Of a stretch of DNA of 64,000 nucleotides, positions 57,701-64,000 are shown one piece after another. Position 1 is the first letter of the stretch, and every line of letters begins with the position of its first letter. The translations under genes were made by a program, and so were the position numbers. Location of the stretch: assembly GCF_009363055.1 (NCBI RefSeq), contig NZ_CP045292.1, positions 1,178,001 through 1,242,000 on the forward strand. The letters are read 5' to 3'. The notes under the pieces are model-generated. The model was not told where the DNA came from and searched no databases. It saw only the letters and a list, made by a program, of their open reading frames with translations. This stretch comes from Flavobacterium haoranii (GTDB lineage: Bacteria > Bacteroidota > Bacteroidia > Flavobacteriales > Flavobacteriaceae).

Positions 57701-59640
57701 GTTAATCCTGATGTATAATTTGTTATTGTGCTAACCCCGTCTGATGTACAAGTTGCTGCAATTGTATTTATTAGAGGAACTGCAGGCATATTATTAATAA
57801 TAATACTTCCTGTTAAAGGTCCAATATTACTAATACATCCTAAAGTTGAAATTCCATAGTTAAAAGTACCAGTCTCTGTTGGTGTACCTGTAATTGTTAA
57901 TTGGCTACCAACAATATTAACCGATAAACCAGCTGGTAAATTTGGAGTAAATTGTAAATCAAAAGATGTTGCATCACCTCCATAATTGTAAACAATATCT
58001 GCTATTGAATTTCCTAAACAAATGGTTTGAGAAGCTGGTCCAAAATTCGTATCTAAAGCTAAAGAACAAGAAGAACAATCTTGAATAATAATTTCAACTG
58101 GAGTTGTATCATACGCAGGACAAGTAGATGTAGCATCTATATGATATACCACACTATATGTTCCTACCGCACTAGTTGCTGGAGTAATTTCACCAGTAGT
58201 TGTATCTATAGATAAACCAGTTGATGGAGTTACCACAAAATTACCTGTTAATGGTGCAACTGTATTCGTAGAAGGTAAATAAGTATTTGTATCACTTGTA
58301 CAATATGGCGAACCTGTATAACCTATATCTCCACTTGGATCTGCTTGAACAACTAAATCGAATGAACGATATTGAATACATCCATTAGTCCAAAAATCTT
58401 GAACAGCTACCCAAATAGTTTCTCCACCATTTGATAAGTAATTAGACAGTTCCCCTGGGTTGGTTCCAGGCTGTATAAATGGAAAACCAGCTACAGCATC
58501 GGCGTAGCTTGTATGATAGGTTATAAAATAATCATTAGGATCTTGTGCATTTGGTGGATCTGCTAAATTTAACATAAAAGCATCTTGATCCAAATCAAAA
58601 CTAAAAGGCCCCGTACCTGTTGCACAAATTACAATATCTTCTGGTTCGTTAAACAAAACAAATGGTTCAGGACCAACTGTAATTGTATCTGAAACTGTTC
58701 TAATTGTGGTATCACATTGTGTGTAACTAACAACTGCCGTATAGTCGGTATCAACAGTAGGACAAACTGTAATAGTTGTTAAACCAGTACTACCCGCTAT
58801 TGGATTACCATTTTCTAACCAAGAAATTTGAGCTGTATTCACATTTCCATCTGGAACGAAACGCCAAGCTTCAGTAGTAGCATTCCAAGTTCCTAAATTT
58901 CTACCTGGGGCTGCCATCCCCTGAGAACCCGATGCATTTAAAATTCCTAAAACTCCTAAACCATTATTCCAACTACTACATGATTGTCTTCTTATTACAT
59001 TTACATCAATAATATTAGAAGTCTCATATATTACTATTTGTGTAGTTTGCATACCACTACTTGTACAAGCGCCTAAATACAAAGGTAATTCATTAAAATT
59101 AACTACAAATTTTCTATTAGGAGCATCACCTTCCTCATAAAAATTTACATTTTGTACTGAAGGATTTGTAACTGGGCCAAGTGGTGCTGGTCGTATATTA
59201 GTATCTTGATAAACTCCATAAATAGCATTTCTATAAGGGATATTAGTTGTTGGTATTGGACTACTAGACCTTAGGTCCCAATCACAATAATTAATATTTG
59301 GCGGTTGTGTAAAAGTAATAAGCCCATTTGTACCCACCCATACTCGATCATAATATTGACCATAAAAACAAAACCTAAATGCTAAGTTATGTTCGGCCCA
59401 AGAATCATCTTGATTTGCATCCATTACCGTTCCACCTAAAAGACCTGCTGGCGCAAACGGTATTGATTCAATTCTGTAATTTGTTGTGGTTTCAACCGGA
59501 GTAAAAGTAGCATTTAAATCCACACAATCACCCGAATTACAGACAGGTAAAGGATCTTGAATATCTACCGAAACTTCTTGCGCAAAAGTCTCATTCAAAA
59601 ATCCTACTAAAAATACTGCAAAAAGTAATATTTTTTTCAT
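53068..59640 (-). CDS. Giant type IX secreted repeat protein
   Basis: 2190 residues. Signal peptide (MKKILLFAVFLVGFLNETFAQ). Residues 22-620 form non-repetitive beta domains with many Cys (WVGTNGLITFTQPPN, an Ig-like TVCPTVDTDYTAVVSY, a cadherin-like VAPLTGNFVVTPSTG, and a putative-Ig GNSIADIVYNYGGDATS). Residues about 621-1647 are thirteen units of 79 residues. Residues 1648-2190 are nearly identical to the end of the 49392 protein and finish with the type B type IX sorting domain (FFTPNGDGYNDTW, DRYGKLI, GWDGTLNGKPLPSTDYWF). Each repeat unit has two Cys, one at CTSDG/CSSDE and one at NGSC, spaced for a disulphide. Surface adhesin-like by architecture. Confidence 0.92.
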   Translation of the reverse strand: MKKILLFAVFLVGFLNETFAQEVSVDIQDPLPVCNSGDCVDLNATFTPVETTTNYRIESIPFAPAGLLGGTVMDANQDDSWAEHNLAFRFCFYGQYYDRVWVGTNGLITFTQPPNINYCDWDLRSSSPIPTTNIPYRNAIYGVYQDTNIRPAPLGPVTNPSVQNVNFYEEGDAPNRKFVVNFNELPLYLGACTSSGMQTTQIVIYETSNIIDVNVIRRQSCSSWNNGLGVLGILNASGSQGMAAPGRNLGTWNATTEAWRFVPDGNVNTAQISWLENGNPIAGSTGLTTITVCPTVDTDYTAVVSYTQCDTTIRTVSDTITVGPEPFVLFNEPEDIVICATGTGPFSFDLDQDAFMLNLADPPNAQDPNDYFITYHTSYADAVAGFPFIQPGTNPGELSNYLSNGGETIWVAVQDFWTNGCIQYRSFDLVVQADPSGDIGYTGSPYCTSDTNTYLPSTNTVAPLTGNFVVTPSTGLSIDTTTGEITPATSAVGTYSVVYHIDATSTCPAYDTTPVEIIIQDCSSCSLALDTNFGPASQTICLGNSIADIVYNYGGDATSFDLQFTPNLPAGLSVNIVGSQLTITGTPTETGTFNYGISTLGCISNIGPLTGSIIINNMPAVPLINTIAATCTSDGVSTITNYTSGLTYVFTPSGPSVDATGLISGMTPGTSYTVVADNGSCSSSSSVSFTNDAMLTTPAVPTVSSVAADCSSDEISSISNYDGSVTYVFTPSGPSVDATGLISGMTPGTSYTVVADNGSCSSSSSVSFTNDAMLTTPAVPTVSSVAADCSSDEISSISNYDGSVTYIFTPSGPSVDATGLISGMVVGTSYTVYADNGSCSSVASSSFTNDAMLATPAVPTINTIAATCTSDGVSTITNYTSGLTYVFTPSGPSVDATGLISGMTPGTSYTVVADNGSCSSSSSVSFTNDAMLTTPAVPTVSSVAADCSSDEISSISNYDGSVTYIFTPSGPSVDATGLISGMVVGTSYTVYADNGSCSSVASSSFTNDAMLATPAVPTINTIAATCTSDGVSTITNYASGLTYVFTPSGPSVDATGLISGMTPGTSYTVVADNGSCSSSSSVSFTNDAMLTTPAVPTVSSVAADCSSDEISSISNYDGSVTYIFTPSGPSVDATGLISGMVVGTSYTVYADNGSCSSVASSSFTNDAMLATPAVPTINTIAATCTSDGVSTITNYTSGLTYVFTPSGPSVDATGLISGMTPGTSYAVVADNGSCSSSSSVSFTNDAMLTTPAVPTVSSVAADCSSDEISSISNYDGSVTYIFTPSGPSVDATGLISGMVVGTSYTVYADNGSCSSVASSSFTNDAMLATPAVPTINTIAATCTSDGVSTITNYTSGLTYVFTPSGPSVDATGLISGMTPGTSYTVVADNGSCSSSSSVSFTNDAMLTTPAVPTVSSVAADCSSDEISSISNYDGSVTYIFTPSGPSVDATGLISGMVVGTSYTVYADNGSCSSVASSSFTNDAMLATPAVPTINTIAATCTSDGVSTITDYTSGLTYVFTPSGPSVDATGLISGMTPGTSYTVVADNGSCSSSSSVSFTNDAMLTLPVVPIINTITESCSSDGISTVTNFVSGLTYIFTPVGPSVQANGEITNMIYGVTYTVYADNGSCSSSNSSSFMINQMLPTPSIVVTNNSPSICDGDMTNIVVTGLQTGETLNWIVNANEVNGLISGQGTSFTDAILTLFSGIETPRVVNIRFYADNGSCTSSFHDIDVTVNPRPDIMVSPNSPEEQTICSGETTNIEISSTYPNVTFSWEVISNVNGVVGASNGTGDTIAQTLSVSGTLQGVVVYRLHAFIGSCESANTIDFTVYVNPKPVYNPIITPTAICDGASINLNYSHPNANVTFGWDLVLTNADVVGGILSGVTTTNSLNLNQAFTLVDSLVSGQATFTVWVDLNGCKSDPFTATVDIHPNPQVQLQDGAICVQDGQVYQTYWLNAGVLPLGGDYEYEWFMVDTAGDISLGTTTTPYYEVVMAGDYYVVVTNVDVLLGTNCSGVSNTVTVIETNPATLANATVVVTEFFTGSGVVTITVTDGNGTLEYQLDEGEFQSSNVFTGVSAGPHTVTVVDTQGCTYFTIPVLVVDYPKFFTPNGDGYNDTWNIIGLEQENAKLYIFDRYGKLIKQINTLGANQGNGWDGTLNGKPLPSTDYWFSLEYEENGIMKEFKAHFSLKR
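54700..57780 (-). repeat. Tandem array: 13 units of 237 bp, 474-bp higher-order period
   Basis: Exactly 13 x 237 bp in frame. Unit types, N to C: A, B/A hybrid, B, A, B, A, B, A, B, A, B, A, C. A-type units start VPTINTIAATCTSDG and end SFTNDAMLTTPA; B-type start VPTVSSVAADCSSDE and end SFTNDAMLATPA; C is the diverged last unit (VPIINTITESCSSDG). Landmark copies recur every 474 bp (54967, 55441, 55915, 56389, 56863, 57337), then 237 bp (57574) because of the hybrid unit. Confidence 0.95.
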
Positions 59641-59807
59641 AATTTGTTGTTAGTATTGCTTTGGTAATTGACAAATTTAATAAATTATTAACAGTAACCC
59701 CCACATTTAATAACATAATAATAAAAATTAACAATATAGTTCAGGGAAGTTAAAAAACTTACATTGTGAAAAATAATTTATTATTAATGATTTATTGGTT
59801 AATTGAT

Positions 59808-59815
59808 TATCTTTG
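59808..59815 (+). promoter_or_regulatory. TAnnTTTG element of folE
   Basis: TATCTTTG, 44 bp before the folE start. It may drive folE, cysS and yidD together. Confidence 0.55.
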
Positions 59816-59851
59816 CACTTCGAAAAAATTGCCTTATTTAATACTTAAATA

Positions 59852-60523
59852 ATGAACCATAACGAAGAATTAAACGAAGAATTAGGTCATAATCATATTG
59901 CAACAAGCGCAGAAACACCGCTTAGAAAAGATGCATTTGATAAAACTGATGAAGAAAAAATAGAATCAATTAAAAAAGATGTTGAAAACATTCTAATTAC
60001 TTTAGGAATGGATTTAACAGACGATAGTTTAAAAGGAACACCAAATCGTGTTGCTAAAATGTTTGTAAAAGATATATTTGGAGGATTAAACCCAACCAAA
60101 AAGCCTAGTTCTTCTACTTTTGAAAATAAATACAAATATGGCGAAATGCTTGTAGAGAAAAACATTGTAGTTTATTCTACTTGTGAACACCACTTACTTC
60201 CTATTGTTGGTAGAGCTCATGTAGCTTATATTTCTAATGGAACTGTTGTTGGGCTTTCTAAAATGAATAGAATTGTTGATTATTATGCTAAAAGACCTCA
60301 GGTTCAAGAGCGTTTAACTATTCAAATTGTTCAAGAATTACAAAAAGTTTTAGGCACTGATGATGTAGCTTGTGTTATTGATGCAAAACACCTTTGTGTA
60401 AATTCAAGAGGAATTCGCGATATTGAAAGTAGTACTGTTACTGCAGAATTTGGCGGAAAATTCAAAGAAGACAAAGTAAGAAGAGAATTCTTAGATTACA
60501 TTAAATTAGAAACTAAATTTTAA
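59852..60523 (+). CDS. folE: GTP cyclohydrolase I
   Basis: Converts GTP to dihydroneopterin triphosphate, the first step of folate synthesis. 223 residues. The catalytic tunnel-fold motifs are intact: [19 protein letters not shown] near 110 (zinc Cys and His), [24 protein letters not shown], and the second zinc Cys in [13 protein letters not shown] near 185. An N-terminal acidic extension of about 35 residues precedes the core. It is 25 bp upstream of cysS on the same strand. Confidence 0.97.
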   Translation: MNHNEELNEELGHNHIATSAETPLRKDAFDKTDEEKIESIKKDVENILITLGMDLTDDSLKGTPNRVAKMFVKDIFGGLNPTKKPSSSTFENKYKYGEMLVEKNIVVYSTCEHHLLPIVGRAHVAYISNGTVVGLSKMNRIVDYYAKRPQVQERLTIQIVQELQKVLGTDDVACVIDAKHLCVNSRGIRDIESSTVTAEFGGKFKEDKVRREFLDYIKLETKF

Positions 60524-60548
60524 TATCAATTTTGTAAATAAACCCGAA

Positions 60549-62039
60549 ATGGCTTTATATAAATCACAAAACTTAGAAGTATACAATACATTAACCGGCA
60601 AAAAAGAAGCATTTCAACCATTGCATGAAGGGCAAATAGGAATGTATGTTTGTGGCCCTACAGTTTATAGTAATGTACATTTGGGTAATGTGAGGACTTT
60701 TATGAGCTTCGATGTTATTTACAGATATTTACTTCATTTAGATTACAAAGTAAGATATGTAAGAAATATTACTGACGCTGGACATTTAACAGACGATGGA
60801 AATGTTGAAAATGATCGTTTTGTAAAACAATCTAAATTAGAAAAGCTAGAACCAATGGAAATTGTACAGAAATACACTGTCGATTTTCACAAAGTTTTAG
60901 ATGCTTTTAATTTTTTACCGCCAACGATTGAACCTACTGCAACTGGACATATTATTGAACAAATCGAATTAACTCAAAAATTGATTGAATTAGGTTTTGC
61001 CTATGAAAGTCAAGGTTCAGTTTATTTCGATGTTCAAGCTTACAATGCAAAAGGTTTAAATTATGGTGAGTTAAGCAATAGAAATATTGAAGATTTATTT
61101 GCTAATACTAGAGATCTTGATGGACAAAACGAAAAGAAAAATCCTCAAGATTTTGCACTTTGGAAAAATGCTTCACCAGCACATATTATGCGCTGGAACT
61201 CTCCTTGGGGAGCTGGTTTTCCTGGTTGGCATTTAGAATGTACTGCAATGAGTACTAAATATTTAGGCGAAACTTTTGATATTCACGGAGGCGGAATGGA
61301 TTTAAAATTCCCTCATCACGAATGTGAAGTTGCACAAGGAAAAGCTTGTAACGGAGTTAATCCAGTAAAATATTGGATGCATACAAACATGCTTACCATG
61401 AACGGATTACGCATGAGTAAATCTACTGGTAACTATATTTTACCAATGGAATTAGTAAATGGAAATAATACTTTCTTCGAAAAACCATTTCATCCTAATG
61501 TAGTTCGTTTTTGCTTTTTACAAGCACATTACAGAAGCGTTTTAGATATTTCTAACGACGCTATGGTTGCAAGTGAAAAAGGATTCATCAGAATTAGCGA
61601 AGCTTATAAAACATTACAAAACCTTACATCTTCTTCAAATTCAAGTATCGATATCAATTCTTGGAAACAAAGCTGTTACGATGCTATGAATGATGATTTC
61701 AATACGCCTATTTTAATAGCACAATTATTTGAAGGTGTTCGTTTTATCAATTTAGTAAAAGAAGGTAAGGAAACCCTAAATCAAAACGATTTAGAAACGC
61801 TACAAAACACTTTTAATGCTTTTGTTATTGAAGTATTGGGACTAAATATCGATGAAAATGCAACTAACTCAAATTCTGGAAACAAATTAAGCGGAGTTGT
61901 AGAAATGCTTATCGAAATGAGAAACGATGCTAGAGCTAATAAAAACTGGGCTTTATCAGATGAAATTCGCGATCGTTTATTAGGACTAGGTATTCAACTT
62001 AAAGATGGCAAAGAAGGTACTACCTTTAGTGTTAATTAA
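60549..62039 (+). CDS. cysS: Cysteinyl-tRNA synthetase
   Basis: Charges tRNA-Cys. 496 residues. Class I motifs: [18 protein letters not shown] near 29 (zinc Cys and the HIGH equivalent HLGN), the second zinc ligands in [10 protein letters not shown] and HHECEVAQ near 226-256, and the KMSKS equivalent RMSKSTGNY near 285. The C-terminal DALR-type anticodon domain is complete. Ends 2 bp before yidD. Confidence 0.98.
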   Translation: MALYKSQNLEVYNTLTGKKEAFQPLHEGQIGMYVCGPTVYSNVHLGNVRTFMSFDVIYRYLLHLDYKVRYVRNITDAGHLTDDGNVENDRFVKQSKLEKLEPMEIVQKYTVDFHKVLDAFNFLPPTIEPTATGHIIEQIELTQKLIELGFAYESQGSVYFDVQAYNAKGLNYGELSNRNIEDLFANTRDLDGQNEKKNPQDFALWKNASPAHIMRWNSPWGAGFPGWHLECTAMSTKYLGETFDIHGGGMDLKFPHHECEVAQGKACNGVNPVKYWMHTNMLTMNGLRMSKSTGNYILPMELVNGNNTFFEKPFHPNVVRFCFLQAHYRSVLDISNDAMVASEKGFIRISEAYKTLQNLTSSSNSSIDINSWKQSCYDAMNDDFNTPILIAQLFEGVRFINLVKEGKETLNQNDLETLQNTFNAFVIEVLGLNIDENATNSNSGNKLSGVVEMLIEMRNDARANKNWALSDEIRDRLLGLGIQLKDGKEGTTFSVN

Positions 62040-62041
62040 GC

Positions 62042-62272
62042 ATGAAATGGATAACCAAAATATTAGCATATCCTTTTATTTTCTTGGTTAGATTCTATCA
62101 AGTAGCTATTTCACCTTACACACCAGCAGCATGTCGTTATCAACCCACTTGCTCTCATTATACTGTAGAAGCATTAAAAAAGCATGGATTTTTTAAAGGC
62201 GGTTGGTTAGCAATTAAAAGAATTGCAAGTTGCCATCCTTGGGGCGGCAGTGGTTACGATCCAGTACCATAA
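62042..62272 (+). CDS. yidD: Membrane protein insertion efficiency factor YidD
   Basis: 76 residues. Short amphipathic/hydrophobic N-terminus ([19 protein letters not shown]) and the conserved Cys-rich core [19 protein letters not shown], ending [23 protein letters not shown], as in YidD. Assists YidC/Sec insertion of inner-membrane proteins. It starts 2 bp after the cysS stop and must be co-transcribed with it; it is often near rnpA or dnaA in other bacteria. Confidence 0.95.
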   Translation: MKWITKILAYPFIFLVRFYQVAISPYTPAACRYQPTCSHYTVEALKKHGFFKGGWLAIKRIASCHPWGGSGYDPVP

Positions 62273-62273
62273 A

Positions 62274-62376
62274 ATTAAGGGCATTACCACGCACAGCGCG
62301 GTCAGGCTTTTCGCACTCGCTTCACAAAATTGTGAGAGCTCAAACAATGCTACAATCCTTAATGCAAAAAGTTGGT
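62274..62376. repeat. Intergenic palindromic repeat
   Basis: ATTAAGG (62274-62280) and CCTTAAT (62357-62363) flank a GC-richer 76-bp core with ACCACGCACAGCGCGGTCAGG and the hairpin CACAAAATTGTG. As I recall, closely similar elements are common in flavobacterial genomes. Spurious open frames cross it on both strands. Confidence 0.5.
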
Positions 62377-62434
62377 TATTTTTTAACATCAATATAAATT
62401 ATTATAAGTATTTTTAGGCACAAATTAAAAATAT

Positions 62435-63352
62435 ATGCACGTATTAAATATCGTTTGGAATCCTTCAGAGGGGATAGATTTAGGCTTTTTCATGGTTCGT
62501 TATTACAGCTTAATGTTTGTAATTGCATTCGGACTAGGCTGGTATGTTATGAAAGCAATATATCAACGTGAAGGAGAATCATTAGAAAAATTAGACAACC
62601 TTTTTGTTTATACTGTTTTAGCGACTTTAATTGGCGCTAGACTAGGACACGTTTTCTTTTACGATTGGGCTTATTTTAAAAATCATTTAGCAGAAATACT
62701 TTTGCCTATAAAAGAAACGCCAAACGGCTGGGAATTTACAGGTTTTGCAGGTTTAGCAAGTCATGGCGCAGCAATTGCTATTATTTTAGTCATGTATTTT
62801 TACAGTAAAAAAGTAGTTCAAAAACCAATTCTTTGGATTTTAGATAGAATTGTACTTCCAGTTTCTTTAGGTGCTATTTTTGTTCGTTTAGGTAACTTTT
62901 TCAATTCTGAAATTGTAGGCCATAAAACTACATCACCTTTCGGAATTAAGTTCATTCGCGACTTCTATTCTCCACGTGAAGCAGTAGAACAAACCGGAAT
63001 TCAAAACGTTAATGACGCTTATAATGATATCGCTTCAAACCCTCAATTTACGCAATTATTAGAGAATGTTTCACCTAAACATCCTGCTCAATTATATGAA
63101 GCAATTGGTTATGTTTTTGTGTTTCTTATTCTTTACTTTTTATATTGGAAAACCGATGCTCGAAATAAATTAGGTTACATTTTCGGAGTTTTCTTAGTTT
63201 TACTATGGACTGTTCGTTTTCTAGTAGAATTTGTTAAAGAAAGTCAAGGTGGTTTTGAAAGTGCATTGGGTTTATTTTCAACCGGACAATGGCTAAGTAT
63301 TCCTTTTATAATTGCTGGTTTTTATTTCATATTTAGAGCCAAAAAAGCATAA
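62435..63352 (+). CDS. lgt: Prolipoprotein diacylglyceryl transferase
   Basis: Adds diacylglycerol from phosphatidylglycerol to the lipobox Cys of prolipoproteins, the first step in maturing the many lipoproteins of this genome. 305 residues, seven membrane helices. The signature RLGNFFNSEIVG near 150 and the H-rich FAGLASHGAAIAI near 103 (catalytic His) are present, with SPKHPAQLYEAI near 210. An insertion of about 30 residues after the signature (IRDFYSPREAVEQTGIQN...) is usual in Bacteroidetes. Followed by a terminator. Confidence 0.96.
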   Translation: MHVLNIVWNPSEGIDLGFFMVRYYSLMFVIAFGLGWYVMKAIYQREGESLEKLDNLFVYTVLATLIGARLGHVFFYDWAYFKNHLAEILLPIKETPNGWEFTGFAGLASHGAAIAIILVMYFYSKKVVQKPILWILDRIVLPVSLGAIFVRLGNFFNSEIVGHKTTSPFGIKFIRDFYSPREAVEQTGIQNVNDAYNDIASNPQFTQLLENVSPKHPAQLYEAIGYVFVFLILYFLYWKTDARNKLGYIFGVFLVLLWTVRFLVEFVKESQGGFESALGLFSTGQWLSIPFIIAGFYFIFRAKKA

Positions 63353-63370
63353 AAATCATTTAAAATATAA

Positions 63371-63408
63371 AAAAAAATAAATCGGGCAAAAGCCCGATTT
63401 ATTTTTTT
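63371..63408. terminator. Bidirectional terminator after lgt
   Basis: AAATCGGGC / GCCCGATTT stem with AT-rich, T-rich flanks, between lgt and the convergent lipoprotein gene. Confidence 0.85.
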
Positions 63409-63842
63409 ATCCTTACTCCTATTCCTAAAACATTAGGCAAATATTCTCTATCAAATTTGTTTTCTATCTGCAAACTATACAAACCTTTATCTAAATTGTA
63501 ATCTTGTTTTAAAACAGCATATAAATCACAAATATCTCCCACACATTCTCCTAAATCCTTTCCATTTTCTTTGACCTTCACATCTATTGTTTCTTGAAAC
63601 AAAATTTGCTCATCTTTAAACAAAGTAACTTGCAAAGGAATTACATCAAACTGATACTCATAAATGTGACCTAAATGCAAATCTATATCATAATTAGCTG
63701 TTTCTTCAATTGAAAATGTAAGTCGTTTTAAATCATTTTTAGACCATCTATTTTCTTTAAAATCTTTTTGAAATATATCAACTGTATTACTGGAATTACA
63801 ACTTACCAAACCTAAGAATAAAACAATTATAAACTTTTTCAT
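63399..63842 (-). CDS. Lipoprotein, hypothetical
   Basis: About 147 residues from the start MKKFIIVLFLGLVSCNSSN (63842); the earlier ATG at 63881 would bury the signal. Lipobox GLVSC, Cys near 15. The mature part is a compact beta domain (LTFSIEETANYDIDLHLGHIYEYQFDVIPLQVTLF...), similar in outline to gliding lipoproteins such as GldH (which has ENRWSKNDLKRLTFSI-like openings). The GldH resemblance is weak recall and not a firm call. Last gene in the window. Confidence 0.65.
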   Translation of the reverse strand: MKKFIIVLFLGLVSCNSSNTVDIFQKDFKENRWSKNDLKRLTFSIEETANYDIDLHLGHIYEYQFDVIPLQVTLFKDEQILFQETIDVKVKENGKDLGECVGDICDLYAVLKQDYNLDKGLYSLQIENKFDREYLPNVLGIGVRIKK

Positions 63843-63950
63843 CTGTACAAAATATTTTAATGAAATTTCTAATTTAAACATCTTCGATTGATTTGCAAAT
63901 TATATCAATATGCATTTTATATCAACTATTTATAAAAATATCAAGATACA

Positions 63951-63986
63951 AAAAAAAGTCCTGAATAAATTCAGGACTTTTTTAAT
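63951..63986. terminator. Terminator at window end
   Basis: AAAAAAAGTCCTGAAT / ATTCAGGACTTTTTT; perfect stem, both runs. It ends a gene lying beyond the window or separates two convergent ones. Confidence 0.8.
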
Positions 63987-64000
63987 TTATATAAAACTAT

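Noticed and set aside
54700..57780. Regularly spaced repeats that might suggest a CRISPR or satellite array
   Set aside because: Units are 237 bp, fully coding, in frame, and have no spacer/repeat distinction; they encode protein domains.
62207..62417. Overlapping 61- and 64-codon frames on both strands after yidD
   Set aside because: They arise from a palindromic intergenic repeat and have biased composition without motifs.

Overview
The window looks like a chromosomal stretch from a member of the Flavobacteriaceae, most like a Flavobacterium. The DNA is AT-rich. Gene starts mostly lack Shine-Dalgarno sequences, and many carry a TAnnTTTG promoter element just upstream. Marker families fit the phylum: two giant surface proteins with gliding/type IX secretion C-terminal domains, a TonB receptor next to a DUF4249 lipoprotein, a DUF3276 protein, a long NusB, and a monomeric isocitrate dehydrogenase. 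I saw no tRNA, rRNA, CRISPR array, insertion sequence or integrase.

Layout. 0-7.2 kb: a HEPN-like protein, a CAP-domain protein, guaB, a truncated membrane protein, HMG-CoA lyase, pyrD, pepT. 7.2-10.8 kb: a broken TolB-propeller/M28 peptidase, a secreted protein and a frameshifted YdeI-like gene. 10.8-16.6 kb: yajC-DUF1573-nusB, a leucine/Glu-type dehydrogenase, an ABC exporter, DUF3276, a CsaA-like protein. 16.6-24.4 kb: thioredoxin-fold protein, cytochrome c lipoprotein, a cyclophilin-FKBP fusion, methyltransferase and SDR (both frameshifted), DUF1569 gene plus a dead paralogue, trmD and a large secreted protein. 24.5-36.2 kb: rplS with a structured leader, icd, TonB receptor/DUF4249, thiamine pyrophosphokinase, L,D-transpeptidase, uvrB and an HPF-like gene. 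36.2-43.2 kb: an accessory island (MDR dehydrogenase, AraC regulator, double ABM protein, LtrA, decayed thioesterase, Crp-like regulator, DJ-1/PfpI) whose genes are separated by imperfect palindromes. 43.2-49.3 kb: valS, a second DUF1573 gene, a retropepsin/PDZ protein and an aminotransferase. 49.4-59.6 kb: two paralogous secreted proteins of 1198 and 2190 residues, the larger with thirteen 79-residue repeats. 59.8-63.9 kb: folE, cysS, yidD, lgt and a lipoprotein.

Three things stand out. (1) At least ten genes are broken, nearly all by a -1 frameshift at or near an A/T run, while every housekeeping gene and both giant genes are intact. (2) The accessory island has four or five imperfect palindromes between genes, three ending in CGTTGTAmGyAA, which resemble recombination sites of a cassette array. 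(3) The giant secreted protein carries a near-perfect two-unit higher-order repeat (474 bp), and its 1.6 kb 3' part plus terminator is duplicated in the neighbouring gene.
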